Shown: one piece after another, positions 50,870 through 59,943 of the stretch
How the letters are laid out: every line of letters begins with the position of its first letter
Position numbering within the stretch: position 1 is the first letter of the stretch
Assembly: GCF_001689125.2 (NCBI RefSeq)
Contig: NZ_CP015405.2
Location: 5,048,501 to 5,112,500 of the forward strand
Origin: Blautia pseudococcoides
Lineage (GTDB): Bacteria; Bacillota; Clostridia; Lachnospirales; Lachnospiraceae
Direction: 5' to 3'
Length of the DNA: 64,000 nucleotides
Made by a program: the position numbers and the translations under genes
The notes under the pieces: generated by a model
The model's database searches: none
Told to the model about the DNA's origin: nothing
Seen by the model: the letters and a program-made list of their open reading frames with translations, nothing else

Positions 50870-53248
50870 TTATTTCTTGAATTCTACTATGGTGACTCCG
50901 GCATCCCCTTCGCCGAATTCAGCCAGATGATAGTCTTTTACATATTTCAGGCGTTTCAGGTAGTTGTGTATCCCCTTCCTCAGGGCACCTGTGCCTTTTC
51001 CGTGGACAACGCGGACGCTGTTTAAGTGCGCCAGATATGCGTCATCCAGATATTTGTCCAGCTCTGCCACAGCCTCGTCCACGGTTTTGCCCAGCAGATT
51101 GATTTCTGTGCTGACAGAGGCGGATTTGTTCATTTTTATCTTGCCGGCTCCTGTTTTGGAAAGTGCCGGGCCTGTGATGACCGGTTCATCCAGGAGCTGC
51201 AGGTCGGAAATGTGTACCTTGGAGCGCAGGATGCCCATTTGTACAAAGAGCATTCCTTTGGCATCGGGTTTGGAGCTTACGGTTCCTTTAATATTCATAC
51301 TCAGTACCTTGACGGAGTCGCCCAAAGATAAATCCTGGGGGCGGAGTGTGGAGGTCTTCTTAGGAGGTGTTTTAAGGGCAACCTTTTTACCTGCGGAATC
51401 CATTTTTTTGCGCAGTTCGGAACGTCTCTGCTCCAGTTCTTTGGCGGAGAGGGTTTCTTTACCTGCCTTGTTGAAAACTTTCATGGTCTGGTCTGCGTAC
51501 TCCTTGGCCTCCCGCAGTACACGGTGTGCTTCCTCGTTGGCCTGGGCAAGGATCCGCTCTTTTCGCTGTTCCAGTTTGTCCTGTTTTTCTTCAAGCTGTG
51601 CCTTCAGGGCTTTGATCTCTTCTTTGTAGGAAGCGATTTCCTCCCGTTCCGTTTCAATTGTTATGCGGCTCTGCTCCAGGCTGGTCAGCACATCTTCAAA
51701 GGATTCATCCTCCTGGCTGATCTGCTCTTTGGCACGGTCAATAATATGTTCCGGCAGTCCAAGTTTGCCGGAGATGGCGAAGGCATTACTCTTTCCGGGA
51801 ACACCTATGAGCAGACGGTATGTGGGACGCAGGGTCTCCACGTCAAACTCACAGGATGCGTTCTCCACACCGGGGGTGGAGAGGGCATAAACCTTCAGCT
51901 CACTGTAATGGGTAGTTGCCATAACACGCACGCCCCGCTCATGCAGGGAGGAGAGGATGGCGATCGCCAGAGCAGCGCCCTCTGTAGGGTCTGTTCCGGC
52001 ACCCAGCTCGTCAAAGAGCACCAGGGAATCTTTGTCTGCCTTCTCAATAAAGCGCACTACATTGGTCATGTGGGAGGAGAAGGTACTGAGGCTCTGTTCA
52101 ATGCTCTGCTCATCTCCGATATCTGCGTAGACTTCCTTAAAAACGCTGAGGCGGGAGTTGTCAAAGGCTGGTATGTGAAGGCCTGACTGCCCCATCAGGG
52201 TCAAAAGCCCAACTGTTTTTAAGGATACGGTTTTACCGCCTGTGTTGGGGCCTGTGACTACCAGCAGATCAAAAGATTGGCCCAGGCGCACGTCGATGGG
52301 GACCACCTGGTGCTTTTCAATGAGCGGATGGCGGGCTTTTTTTATGTCTATGATCCCATCCCGGTTGAAGACGGGTTCTGAGGCGTTCTGGGATTTCGCC
52401 AGCAGGGCGCGGGCAAAGATGAAATCCAGTTCCACCATGATTTTCAGGTTGTCGCCGATAAGTTCCAGATTTTCGGCAGCTAATTCGCTTAAGTTTGACA
52501 GCACGATCTCTATTTCCTGCTGTTCCTTGATCTCCAGTTCCCGCAGGTCATTGTTTAATTTTACTACAGCCATTGGTTCTACAAAAATAGTGGAGCCGGT
52601 GGAGGACTGGTCATGGATCATACCAGGTACCTGGCCTTTGTGCTCTGCTTTTACAGGGATACAGTAGCGGCCATTCCGCATGGTGATCACCGCATCTTGC
52701 AAATAAGAGCGGGAGCCGCCGTTCACAATGGAAGTAAGCTGGCTGTGTATTTTGTCGTTGGCGTTTTTCATGGAGCGCCGCACCTGGCGGAGTCCCGGAC
52801 TTGCGTCGTCGGCGATCTCCTCCTCGGAGAGGATACAGCGCCTTATCTCTGCAGACAGGGGAGTCAGGGGCTGAAGTACCTCAAACATGCTGTCCAGGGA
52901 GTCTGTGCGGTCATCCTCGTTTTCCTTTCTGGAGTATGCTTTTGCCCGGTTTGTATTTTCCAGCAGGGAGCAGACAGCCAGCAGTTCGCCGGCGCCCAGG
53001 GTACTTCCCACTTCCAGGCGCTTTAAGGAGCCGCGGACATCCTTTACCCCGCCGAAAGACAGGCTGCCTTTCTGATAGACCCGGGCCAGGGCATCTGCAG
53101 TTTCCTGCTGCATCACTTCTATTTTTCCGATTTCATCCAGCGGAGCCAATTCCCGGCACAGGGCCTTTCCCATGGAACATGTGGCAAAGCTCTCCAGTTG
53201 TTCTATGATTTTGTGATACTCAAGAGTTTTTAATGCTTTTTCATTCAT
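50870..53248 (-). CDS. mutS2: MutS2 family protein
   Basis: A 792-residue ATPase. The MutS-like core has Walker A GPNTGGKTVSLKT and Walker B LVLFDELGAGTDP with ATTHYSELK. A long coiled coil rich in Glu/Lys follows (about 510-620), then a KOW-like segment and the C-terminal Smr nuclease domain (INLLGKTVDEAVAELDKYL...VRVVHGKGTGALRKGIHNYL). MutS2 suppresses recombination and, in Bacillus, also splits collided ribosomes. I set the start at the ATG complementing 53248, because the 21-residue extension to 53311 has no family resemblance and AAGGTG precedes the shorter start. Confidence 0.93.
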   Translation of the reverse strand: MNEKALKTLEYHKIIEQLESFATCSMGKALCRELAPLDEIGKIEVMQQETADALARVYQKGSLSFGGVKDVRGSLKRLEVGSTLGAGELLAVCSLLENTNRAKAYSRKENEDDRTDSLDSMFEVLQPLTPLSAEIRRCILSEEEIADDASPGLRQVRRSMKNANDKIHSQLTSIVNGGSRSYLQDAVITMRNGRYCIPVKAEHKGQVPGMIHDQSSTGSTIFVEPMAVVKLNNDLRELEIKEQQEIEIVLSNLSELAAENLELIGDNLKIMVELDFIFARALLAKSQNASEPVFNRDGIIDIKKARHPLIEKHQVVPIDVRLGQSFDLLVVTGPNTGGKTVSLKTVGLLTLMGQSGLHIPAFDNSRLSVFKEVYADIGDEQSIEQSLSTFSSHMTNVVRFIEKADKDSLVLFDELGAGTDPTEGAALAIAILSSLHERGVRVMATTHYSELKVYALSTPGVENASCEFDVETLRPTYRLLIGVPGKSNAFAISGKLGLPEHIIDRAKEQISQEDESFEDVLTSLEQSRITIETEREEIASYKEEIKALKAQLEEKQDKLEQRKERILAQANEEAHRVLREAKEYADQTMKVFNKAGKETLSAKELEQRRSELRKKMDSAGKKVALKTPPKKTSTLRPQDLSLGDSVKVLSMNIKGTVSSKPDAKGMLFVQMGILRSKVHISDLQLLDEPVITGPALSKTGAGKIKMNKSASVSTEINLLGKTVDEAVAELDKYLDDAYLAHLNSVRVVHGKGTGALRKGIHNYLKRLKYVKDYHLAEFGEGDAGVTIVEFKK

Positions 53249-53470
53249 AAATTTCACCTTTTTTAGTATATCATTGATATGTCCGGTTCTGTGATGGCAT
53301 ACTATGGCCATGATACAGATATTCTTATTCTAACGCAAAATTGCTGGAAAGGAAAGGTGCATTTTATGAGTAGGAGAAATAATTTTCTCCTTCTTCACAA
53401 ATTGTTCATATCTGTCTGATAAAATAATTAAAAGTTATTGCATCTTTTACAGAGCGGCAGGAGATGTGTT

Positions 53471-54814
53471 ATGGATGATGAAAAAAAAGAAGATTTAAGG
53501 CACGGGGATGAAAAGCAGGAACAGGACAGTATAACAGATAATTATGAGTTTCTGAAAGAGACAATCAAAGAGCGCCCTATTGATAAAAAAAAGCTGGCCA
53601 GGCACGCCGGCTTTCTTGCAGCCGGAGGGGTTCTTTTTGGCCTTGCGGCGGCGCTGACATTTGCCTATGTGGAACCTAAAATAGAGAAAAACATGCAGCG
53701 CAAAGAGGTTCCTTATGTAAATATTCCGGGGGACGAAGAGCCCGGGACCCAGGAGGAAACGTCTTCTGAGGACAACGGGCAGGCGGAGCAGCAGACGGGA
53801 GACAATACAGGGGAGGACAGTCAGGCAGCCCAGGCGGAGTCCAGGGAGATGACCCTGGATGATTACGAGAACATGTATACAGAGATCCTGAAACAGGCGG
53901 AAGAGCCTAAGAAAGCCATGGTGACGGTGATTGGCAGCAAAAAGGACGAGGACTGGTTTCAGACGCCTTATGAGAACCAGATATCAGGTCTGATCGTGGC
54001 GGATAACGGGCAGGAGATGTTTATACTCACAGAATACAGGATCGTGGAGAATGTGGACCGGATCCAAGTGGTATTTTGTGACGGAAGCATGGTGGATGCC
54101 AGATTCCAGAAAGCGGATAAAAATACAGGTTTCACCATCCTGAAGGTTCCTGTGTCCGATATCCCGGCGGAGACAAAGGAAAGGATCATAACCGCACCTC
54201 TCGGAAATTCCTACGGATTAAATCAGGGGGAACCTGTTATTGCAATTGGAAGCCCGATGGGGTATAGTGATTCTATAGCTTATGGGGTGGTGACTTCCAC
54301 CGCCAATTCTGTGTCAAAAGTGGACGCGGAGTACGGTATCCTCACAACGGATATTGTGGGGAGCGGAGACGGAAGCGGTATTCTGGTGAATCTGAAGGGA
54401 GAGGTTGTGGGTGTCATAGCCCAGTCCTTTGCCAAGGCGGACACAAAAAATATCATTACCGGTTTGTCCATTTCCCAGACGAAGGATCTGATCGAAAATC
54501 TGTCCAACAATAAGGATATTATCTATATGGGCGTCACGGGCCAGACCATCACCACAGAGATCTCTGAGAAAAAAGGCATTCCCAAAGGCGTTTTTGTGGA
54601 AGGCGTGGAGGTGGATTCACCGGCAATGCAGGCGGATATCCGGAATGCGGATGTGATCGTGGAGGTCAACAAAGAAAAGGTGGAGACAGTCAAAGGCTAT
54701 CAGCAGCAGCTTAAATCCTGCAAAGCCGGTTCTGTCATAGAAGTCAAGGCAATGCGCCAGGGAACAGAAGGCTATGTGGAGGTCACTTTTGAAGTGACTC
54801 TGGGGGCATTATAA
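53471..54814 (+). CDS. HtrA/DegP-like membrane protein with a degenerate protease site
   Basis: A 447-residue protein: charged cytoplasmic N-terminus, one transmembrane segment (about 47-66), an acidic Gln/Glu-rich linker (about 85-130), a trypsin-like domain (about 145-345) and a PDZ domain (about 350-440; VFVEGVEVDSPAMQADIRNADVIVEVN). The catalytic His position (usual NHVV) reads EYRIV with R190. The Asp position (usual TDLAVLKV) reads TGFTILKV with G220. The Ser position (usual GNSGGPL) reads GDGSGIL with G301. All three are lost, so it is probably a binding or scaffold protein, not a protease. AGGAG precedes ATG 53471. Confidence 0.85.
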   Translation: MDDEKKEDLRHGDEKQEQDSITDNYEFLKETIKERPIDKKKLARHAGFLAAGGVLFGLAAALTFAYVEPKIEKNMQRKEVPYVNIPGDEEPGTQEETSSEDNGQAEQQTGDNTGEDSQAAQAESREMTLDDYENMYTEILKQAEEPKKAMVTVIGSKKDEDWFQTPYENQISGLIVADNGQEMFILTEYRIVENVDRIQVVFCDGSMVDARFQKADKNTGFTILKVPVSDIPAETKERIITAPLGNSYGLNQGEPVIAIGSPMGYSDSIAYGVVTSTANSVSKVDAEYGILTTDIVGSGDGSGILVNLKGEVVGVIAQSFAKADTKNIITGLSISQTKDLIENLSNNKDIIYMGVTGQTITTEISEKKGIPKGVFVEGVEVDSPAMQADIRNADVIVEVNKEKVETVKGYQQQLKSCKAGSVIEVKAMRQGTEGYVEVTFEVTLGAL

Positions 54815-54889
54815 AAAGAAAGGATTCTGTGTGAAACAGACACACAGAACCGGCGGCGGAGTGCATTTGACCGCGCCGGTGGTTGAAAT

Positions 54890-55840
54890 ATGAGATTTAT
54901 CAATGAACTGCACGAAGGCGAAAAGTTAGCGGGGATTTATCTGTGCAAACACAAGCAGCCGGCAGTCACAAAAAACGGAAAACCCTACGAAAATGTGATT
55001 TTACAGGACAAGACAGGCACCATTGATGCTAAAATATGGGATCCTAATTCTCTTGGGATTGATGATTTCGGTACATTGGACTATGTGGATGTTGTTGGTG
55101 ATGTTACCAGCTTCCAGGGCGCTCTGCAGGTGAGCATCAAACGTGCCCGCAAAGCATCGGAGGGAGAGTATGAACCGGGAAATTATCTTCCGGTCAGCGA
55201 CAAAAGTGTGGAGGCCATGTATGGGGAACTCCTGAATTTTGTAAGCAAAGTGAAGAATATCTATCTCTCCCGTCTTCTGCACAGCTTTTTTGCCGAGGAT
55301 GAGGCCTTTATCAAGTTATTTAAGGGGAACTCCGCCGCGAAGACTGTGCATCATGGATTTATCGGAGGACTTTTGGAGCACACGCTGAGTGTAGTGAAGC
55401 TCTGCAGTTATTACTGCAGTACATATCCGATTCTGAAGGAGGACCTGCTGATCGCAGCGGCAATGCTCCATGATATCGGCAAGACAAAAGAACTCAGCCC
55501 GTTTCCTATGAACGATTATACGGATGACGGACAGCTTTTGGGACATATTATGATGGGGGCGGAAATGATCCATGATAAAGCCCGCGAAATCCCGGGATTT
55601 CCGGAAAAACTGGAAAGTGAGCTGAAGCATTGTATACTGGCCCACCACGGAGAGCTGGAATACGGGTCACCCAAGAAGCCTGCCCTTGCTGAGGCCATGG
55701 CGTTGAATCTTGCGGACAATACGGATGCCAAGATGGAGACCCTGACGGAAATCTTCCGCGCAGCAGGAGATAGTAAGGAATGGCTGGGTTATAATCGGCT
55801 GTTTGAGTCAAATTTGAGAAAGACCGGATGTGAAGAGTAA
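54890..55840 (+). CDS. yhaM: 3'-5' exoribonuclease YhaM family
   Basis: A 316-residue enzyme with an N-terminal OB fold (LAGIYLCKHKQPAVTKNGKPYENVILQDKTGTIDAKIWD) and a C-terminal HD domain with HHGFIGGLLEHTLSV, MLHDIGKTKEL and ILAHHGELEYGSP holding the metal-binding His/Asp set. YhaM trims RNA and single-stranded DNA from the 3' end with Mn2+. It is 75 bp after the HtrA-like gene; the gap holds two small hairpins and no T-run. Confidence 0.9.
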   Translation: MRFINELHEGEKLAGIYLCKHKQPAVTKNGKPYENVILQDKTGTIDAKIWDPNSLGIDDFGTLDYVDVVGDVTSFQGALQVSIKRARKASEGEYEPGNYLPVSDKSVEAMYGELLNFVSKVKNIYLSRLLHSFFAEDEAFIKLFKGNSAAKTVHHGFIGGLLEHTLSVVKLCSYYCSTYPILKEDLLIAAAMLHDIGKTKELSPFPMNDYTDDGQLLGHIMMGAEMIHDKAREIPGFPEKLESELKHCILAHHGELEYGSPKKPALAEAMALNLADNTDAKMETLTEIFRAAGDSKEWLGYNRLFESNLRKTGCEE

Positions 55841-55873
55841 GGGGAAGAGAATATTTTCTGACCTCGCGAGGCA

Positions 55874-55902
55874 GCCGGGCAGACTGTAACTATCTGCCCG
55901 GC
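55874..55902. repeat. perfect 10-bp GC-rich hairpin
   Basis: GCCGGGCAGA/TCTGCCCGGC around CTGTAACTA, preceded by CTCGCGAGGCA. Parts (CGAGGCAGCC, CAGACTG) also occur in the element at 30989-31135. Confidence 0.5.
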
Positions 55903-55911
55903 AATCATTAT

Positions 55912-55956
55912 AAGGGGAGCGGCAGAATGCCATTAGGCAGAAGCCACTCCCTTTTT
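55912..55956 (+). terminator. terminator after yhaM
   Basis: AAGGGGAGCGGC pairs with GCCACTCCCTT and is followed by TTTTT. Confidence 0.7.
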
Positions 55957-56075
55957 GGGCCGGAGTGGGTTTGAAAATTGTTTTTGGCAAGAGGTGCGTT
56001 ACACTATGTCGGAATAAAGATTCAGACATGCTTTGATACAGGCAGTGGAATGTATCCGGATGGAAGGAAGCAGAG

Positions 56076-57440
56076 ATGGAATTTAAGAAGAATGATATTG
56101 TCACAGTAAAAATAGAAGATATGAGCCATGACGGTTCCGGAATCGGTAAAGCGGACGGGTATACGCTTTTTATTAAAGATGCGGTGATTGGGGATGAAGT
56201 GGAAGCAAAGATCATGAAGACAAAAAAGAATTATGGATTTGCCCGTCTCATGAATGTACTTGTCCCGTCCCCTGACCGGACAGAACCCAAATGTCCAAAG
56301 GCCAGAGCGTGCGGCGGATGCCAGCTTCAGTTTCTCAGCTATGAAAAACAGCTGGAGTTCAAGAAAAACAAGGTAGACGGAAATCTTCGCCATATCGGGG
56401 GATTTCAGGATTTTGCCATTGAAAAAGTAATGGGTATGGACGAGCCGTGGCGTTACAGAAATAAGGCGCAGTTTCCCTTTGGGAAAGATAAGGACGGTAA
56501 GATCGTCACAGGGTTTTATGCCGGCAGGACCCATGCCATTATTCCAAACAGGAATTGTTATCTGGGGGTAAAAGAAAATGAGGAGATACTGAATCGTATC
56601 ATTGCATATATGGAAGAAAACCACGTGGAGCCGTACAATGAGGAGACAGGGAAAGGCCTTGTCCGTCATGCGCTGATCCGTTATGGTTTTACTACAAAAG
56701 AAATTATGGTATGTCTGATCATCAATGGGGAGCGCCTTCCGAAAAAGGAGCGGTTGGTCGAAAAGCTTACACAGGTTCAGGGGATGACAAGTATTACGGC
56801 GAATGTGAATAAAAAGCGGAGCAATGTGATCTTAGGGGATAAGATCATTCCGCTGTGGGGGCAGAAATATATCACGGATTATATCGGTAATGTAAAATAT
56901 CAGATTTCCCCCCTTTCTTTTTACCAGGTCAATCCCGTGCAGACTGTGAAACTGTATGAGACGGCACTGGAATATGCAGGCCTTACGGGGAAAGAGACAG
57001 TTTGGGATCTGTACTGCGGTATTGGAACCATCTCTTTGTTTTTGGCGCAGAGAGCAAAGCAGGTGAATGGCGTTGAGATAGTACCTGCTGCTATAGAGGA
57101 TGCCAAGAAGAATGCAGAGCTGAATGGGATAGAGAATGCGGCGTTTTATGTGGGCAAGGCAGAGGAAGTCCTGCCAAAGAAGTACAAAGAAGAAGGAATC
57201 TATGCCGATGTGATTGTGGTTGACCCACCCAGAAAAGGGTGCGATGAGGAACTGCTGTCAACTATGCTGGACATGAAACCGGAGAGGATCGTGTATGTGA
57301 GCTGCGATTCCTCTACACTGGCAAGGGATTTGAAGATCTTGTGCGGTGAGGGGTATGCGTTGGAGAGGGTGGCAGTTTGTGATATGTTTCCGGCTGGGGT
57401 GCATGTGGAAACCGCCGTGTTGCTGGTGCGGAAACCTTGA
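56076..57440 (+). CDS. 23S rRNA (uracil-C5)-methyltransferase, RlmD/RlmCD type
   Basis: A 454-residue enzyme. The N-terminal TRAM domain (VTVKIEDMSHDGSGIGKADGYTLFIKDAVIGDEVEAKI) is followed by an iron-sulfur cysteine set (CPKARACGGC, and later NRNCYLG). The SAM-dependent domain has DLYCGIGTISLFLA, VVDPPRKGCDEEL and the catalytic Cys in VSCDSSTLARDL. In Firmicutes such enzymes methylate U747 and/or U1939 of 23S rRNA; which of these cannot be told here. GGAAGG lies before the ATG. It marks the end of the core-gene block. Confidence 0.9.
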   Translation: MEFKKNDIVTVKIEDMSHDGSGIGKADGYTLFIKDAVIGDEVEAKIMKTKKNYGFARLMNVLVPSPDRTEPKCPKARACGGCQLQFLSYEKQLEFKKNKVDGNLRHIGGFQDFAIEKVMGMDEPWRYRNKAQFPFGKDKDGKIVTGFYAGRTHAIIPNRNCYLGVKENEEILNRIIAYMEENHVEPYNEETGKGLVRHALIRYGFTTKEIMVCLIINGERLPKKERLVEKLTQVQGMTSITANVNKKRSNVILGDKIIPLWGQKYITDYIGNVKYQISPLSFYQVNPVQTVKLYETALEYAGLTGKETVWDLYCGIGTISLFLAQRAKQVNGVEIVPAAIEDAKKNAELNGIENAAFYVGKAEEVLPKKYKEEGIYADVIVVDPPRKGCDEELLSTMLDMKPERIVYVSCDSSTLARDLKILCGEGYALERVAVCDMFPAGVHVETAVLLVRKP

Positions 57441-57760
57441 TTCTAGGCGGGTTTGCGGGAGTATTTGGGGAAAATGGAGTTGTGTTTTTAAAGGAATAGA
57501 GATGGATAAGTTTCCATCTGGGTGGGGACGGGGATAACGCCGGATAGTTTGAAAATGAGGGTTTTGTCGGGTAAAAGATACAATCCGGCAAAACTCTTAC
57601 TATTTGGCAAAAGTGGATACTATCCGGCAAAAGATATATTTCGTGGCAAAAATGAAAAATACTGAAACATTCTTCTGCTCATGTTATACTTATGGAATTA
57701 AATCGTAAAGAAATCAATTTAAGATGCCAGATTTTTAACAAAAGACAGGGGGCTTTAGGG
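57441..57760. repeat. intergenic region with five phased GGCAAAA repeats
   Basis: No gene is visible in this gap. GG(T/C)AAAA occurs at 57570, 57587, 57606, 57626 and 57645, steps of 17, 19, 20 and 19 bp. Several copies lie in a longer unit of the form ATCCGGCAAAAGATACTAT. GCCGGATAGTTT near 57540 is an inverse relative. A promoter-like TTATACTTATGG follows at about 57685. Confidence 0.55.
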
Positions 57761-58186
57761 ATGAAAGTAAAATTAGGCGTCATTTTGGATGCGATTGAGA
57801 TGGCTGATGATAACTATACATATTTTTTGGATTTAGAAACAGGAGAAAGTGTGTTCCTTGCAGATGAACTGATTACTGGTTTGGATAATGAGGGGTTGGA
57901 AGATGAAATTGAAGAAAACCCGGAACGCTATTTAAGGCTTCCTACGAAATTTGAGATTCACGAATACCATATCATGGAAGAATTTATCTGGACTTTAAAA
58001 GGTGAAAAGGCAGATAAACTGGAATGTGCCATACGAGGGCGTGGAGCGTTCAGGAGATTTAAGGATATGGTAGACAGAATGGGGATTTCACAGCAGTGGT
58101 ATGATTTTCAGGCAGAGTATTACAGGAAACTGGCAACCCAGTGGTGTCGGGAGCAGGGGCTGGAGTATGAGGAGGAGAGCCTGTGA
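57761..58186 (+). CDS. UPF0158-family hypothetical protein
   Basis: A 141-residue acidic soluble protein. The pattern KVKLGVILDAIEMADDNYTYFLDLETGESVFLADE, then NPERYLRLPTKFEIHEYHIMEEFI and a late GRGAFRRFKDMVDRMGISQQWYDFQAEYYRKLA, matches UPF0158 proteins, whose function is unknown. I chose ATG 57761 (AGGGGG 8 nt upstream) over an open extension to 57692. Its last codons overlap the next frame (GTGA). Confidence 0.75.
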   Translation: MKVKLGVILDAIEMADDNYTYFLDLETGESVFLADELITGLDNEGLEDEIEENPERYLRLPTKFEIHEYHIMEEFIWTLKGEKADKLECAIRGRGAFRRFKDMVDRMGISQQWYDFQAEYYRKLATQWCREQGLEYEEESL

Positions 58187-58574
58187 AGATTAGGTTTGCG
58201 GAAAAATCAGACATTGAAATTCTTTCTACATATGATAAACACATCAGGATAACGGAACTGGAATCTTCCGTATCGCTTGGTCGGGTAATCGTAGCAGAAG
58301 ATAACGAAACACTTATAGGCTGGTTGCGATGGAATCTGTTCTGGGATAACACGCCGTTTATGAATATGCTGTTTATACTTGACCAGCATCGTAGTTGTGG
58401 CTATGGAAGAAAAATGGTTGCTTATTGGGAAAACAAATGAAGACTAAGGGGTATGATTTAGTCATGACATCTTCTTTGTCGAATGAAGCGGCACAGCATT
58501 TTTATCGTAAATTGAACTATATGGATTCAGGTGCAATCCTGTTGCCCGAAGAACCCCTGGAAATAATTTTTTAA
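58183..58574 (+). pseudogene. GNAT acetyltransferase split by a frameshift
   Basis: The first frame (58183-58440, GTG start overlapping the previous stop) encodes the N-terminal half through the acetyl-CoA loop (LDQHRSCGYGRKMVAYWENK). The C-terminal half continues in another frame from an ATG at 58437 (MKTKGYDLVMTSSLSNEAAQHFYRKLNYMDSG...) to TAA 58572-58574. The two frames overlap as ATGA. Together they make one ordinary GNAT domain of about 130 residues, so a single-base slip has most likely inactivated it. Coupled translation of two half-domains is a remote alternative. Confidence 0.75.
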
Positions 58575-58631
58575 AGAAGCTATAGGTTGAAGTTATTATT
58601 TTTATTCAAGATATGGAAGGCAGGTAGACCC

Positions 58632-59069
58632 ATGATAAGGTATGTAACAAAGAACGATGAAGGTCAAATACTGTCCATGATGGAACTGGTAAAAGATGAT
58701 TTTGCCGGGTATAAAGAAAAGGAATTTTTAGAAGCAGTATACAATGCTATCAGCAATGATGAAGCAATTATGGAAGAAAAAGACGGGAGAATAGCGGGAT
58801 TGCTTATGTGCTCAAAGAAAGAAAAAGAGCTTTCTTTTCTTGCCGTACACCCTGAGTATCGAAAGAACAGTATTGCGAAAAGATTGATTGAGAAAATGAC
58901 AGAGTGGTTTGCTGTGGGAGATATTATTTCTGTAGTTACATTTCGGGAGGGCGACCCGAAAGGGATACCTGCCAGAGCCTGTTATCATTCTTGTGGATTT
59001 GTGGATGATGAAAAATTGACTGTATTTGATTATCCTTGCCAGAAAATGATTCTCAAGATTTGCCATTAA
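58632..59069 (+). CDS. GNAT-family N-acetyltransferase
   Basis: A 145-residue acetyl-CoA-dependent transferase. The N-terminus MIRYVTKNDEGQILSMMELV is typical, the acetyl-CoA site is AVHPEYRKNSIAKRLIEKM (Arg-x-x-x-x-Ala form) and the C-terminal strand holds ARACYHSCGFVDDEKLTVFDYP. Substrate unknown. The upstream frame from 58587 is an unsupported extension. It sits in a series of small accessory genes read in one direction. Confidence 0.85.
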   Translation: MIRYVTKNDEGQILSMMELVKDDFAGYKEKEFLEAVYNAISNDEAIMEEKDGRIAGLLMCSKKEKELSFLAVHPEYRKNSIAKRLIEKMTEWFAVGDIISVVTFREGDPKGIPARACYHSCGFVDDEKLTVFDYPCQKMILKICH

Positions 59070-59089
59070 AGTGATGGAGGAAGTTTATT

Positions 59090-59653
59090 TTGAAGGATTT
59101 TATAAGAGATAACCTCTGCTTCTCCCTTTGCGGCTTGAACTGCGGATTGTGTCCTATGAAGCTGGACGTACATTGTCCGGGCTGCGGAGGCGGAGAGGGA
59201 AACCAGTCCTGTAAAATAGCCAGGTGTAGTATCCAACATGGTAAGATAGAATACTGCAGTCAATGTCATGAGTTTCCGTGTGATAAATATGGGAGGGCAG
59301 ATGAGTATGATATTTTTATCACACACAGGAATTGGAAGCAGGATTTTGAAAAAATGAAGGTTATGGGTATAGAAGCCTATAATTCCGATCAACTGCAGAA
59401 GCTGGAAATATGGAAGCTTCTGTTGGAAGGCTATAATGATGGCAGAAGAAAAAGCTTCTTTTGTCTGGCGGTCAATCTCCTGGATTTAGAAGATTTGAAA
59501 ACTGTGGTAGGGCATCTTGTGGAAGAAAAACAGTTGGAAAGTTTTACGCTGAAAGAAAAGTCAGCTTTTGCGGTAAAGCAACTCCAGTCCATAGCAGAGC
59601 AGCGGGGCGTAGTGCTAAAATGGAATAAGAAACCCTCAAAAACGAAGAAATGA
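59090..59653 (+). CDS. DUF3795 cysteine-rich protein
   Basis: A 187-residue soluble protein read from TTG 59090, with GGAGGA 7 nt upstream. The N-terminal part is rich in paired cysteines: CGLNCGLCPMKLDVHCPGCGGGEGNQSCKIARCSIQHGKIEYCSQCHEFPCDKY, the DUF3795 pattern, probably a zinc site. The C-terminal half is helical and basic at its end. The function of the family is not known; it is common in Clostridia. Confidence 0.8.
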   Translation: MKDFIRDNLCFSLCGLNCGLCPMKLDVHCPGCGGGEGNQSCKIARCSIQHGKIEYCSQCHEFPCDKYGRADEYDIFITHRNWKQDFEKMKVMGIEAYNSDQLQKLEIWKLLLEGYNDGRRKSFFCLAVNLLDLEDLKTVVGHLVEEKQLESFTLKEKSAFAVKQLQSIAEQRGVVLKWNKKPSKTKK

Positions 59654-59775
59654 CTCTTGTAAAATGCTGGTCTATCATTTAAACTATTCTTATCTGACAT
59701 CACAGTTCTTAAATCACATTGTTCGGGAGCTCCCCGGTATATTTCATCCATACAAAACGCAAAGGAGAAATTAGT

Positions 59776-59943
59776 ATGACATTTGGATTTATTGATTTTG
59801 CAAAAGAGGTATTAGAGGCTTCGGACAGGCCATTATCCTTAGAGGAGATGTGGGCGGCGGGATGTAAACGGGGGCTTGACGGGAAGCTGGGTTCCTCCGG
59901 AAAGACACCTGTCCGCACTGTGAAGGGAGATTATTTGCTATGA
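59776..59943 (+). pseudogene. truncated HARE-HTH (winged-helix) gene
   Basis: ATG 59776 follows AAAGGAG. The 55 residues (MTFGFIDFAKEVLEASDRPLSLEEMWAAGC...LGSSGKTPVRTV) match the start of HARE-HTH domains found on restriction-type or regulatory proteins of several hundred residues. The frame then ends abruptly after KGDYLL at the start of the Xre gene, so most of the protein has been lost at a junction near 59930. A complete short HTH protein is less likely because the domain itself is cut. Confidence 0.65.

Noticed and set aside
51524..52186. 220-codon open frame on the plus strand
   Set aside because: It is antisense to mutS2, which is a full-length, well-conserved gene.
57570..57651. possible CRISPR array
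   Set aside because: The repeated core is only 7 bases with about 12-base spacers, far below CRISPR dimensions, and no cas gene is near.
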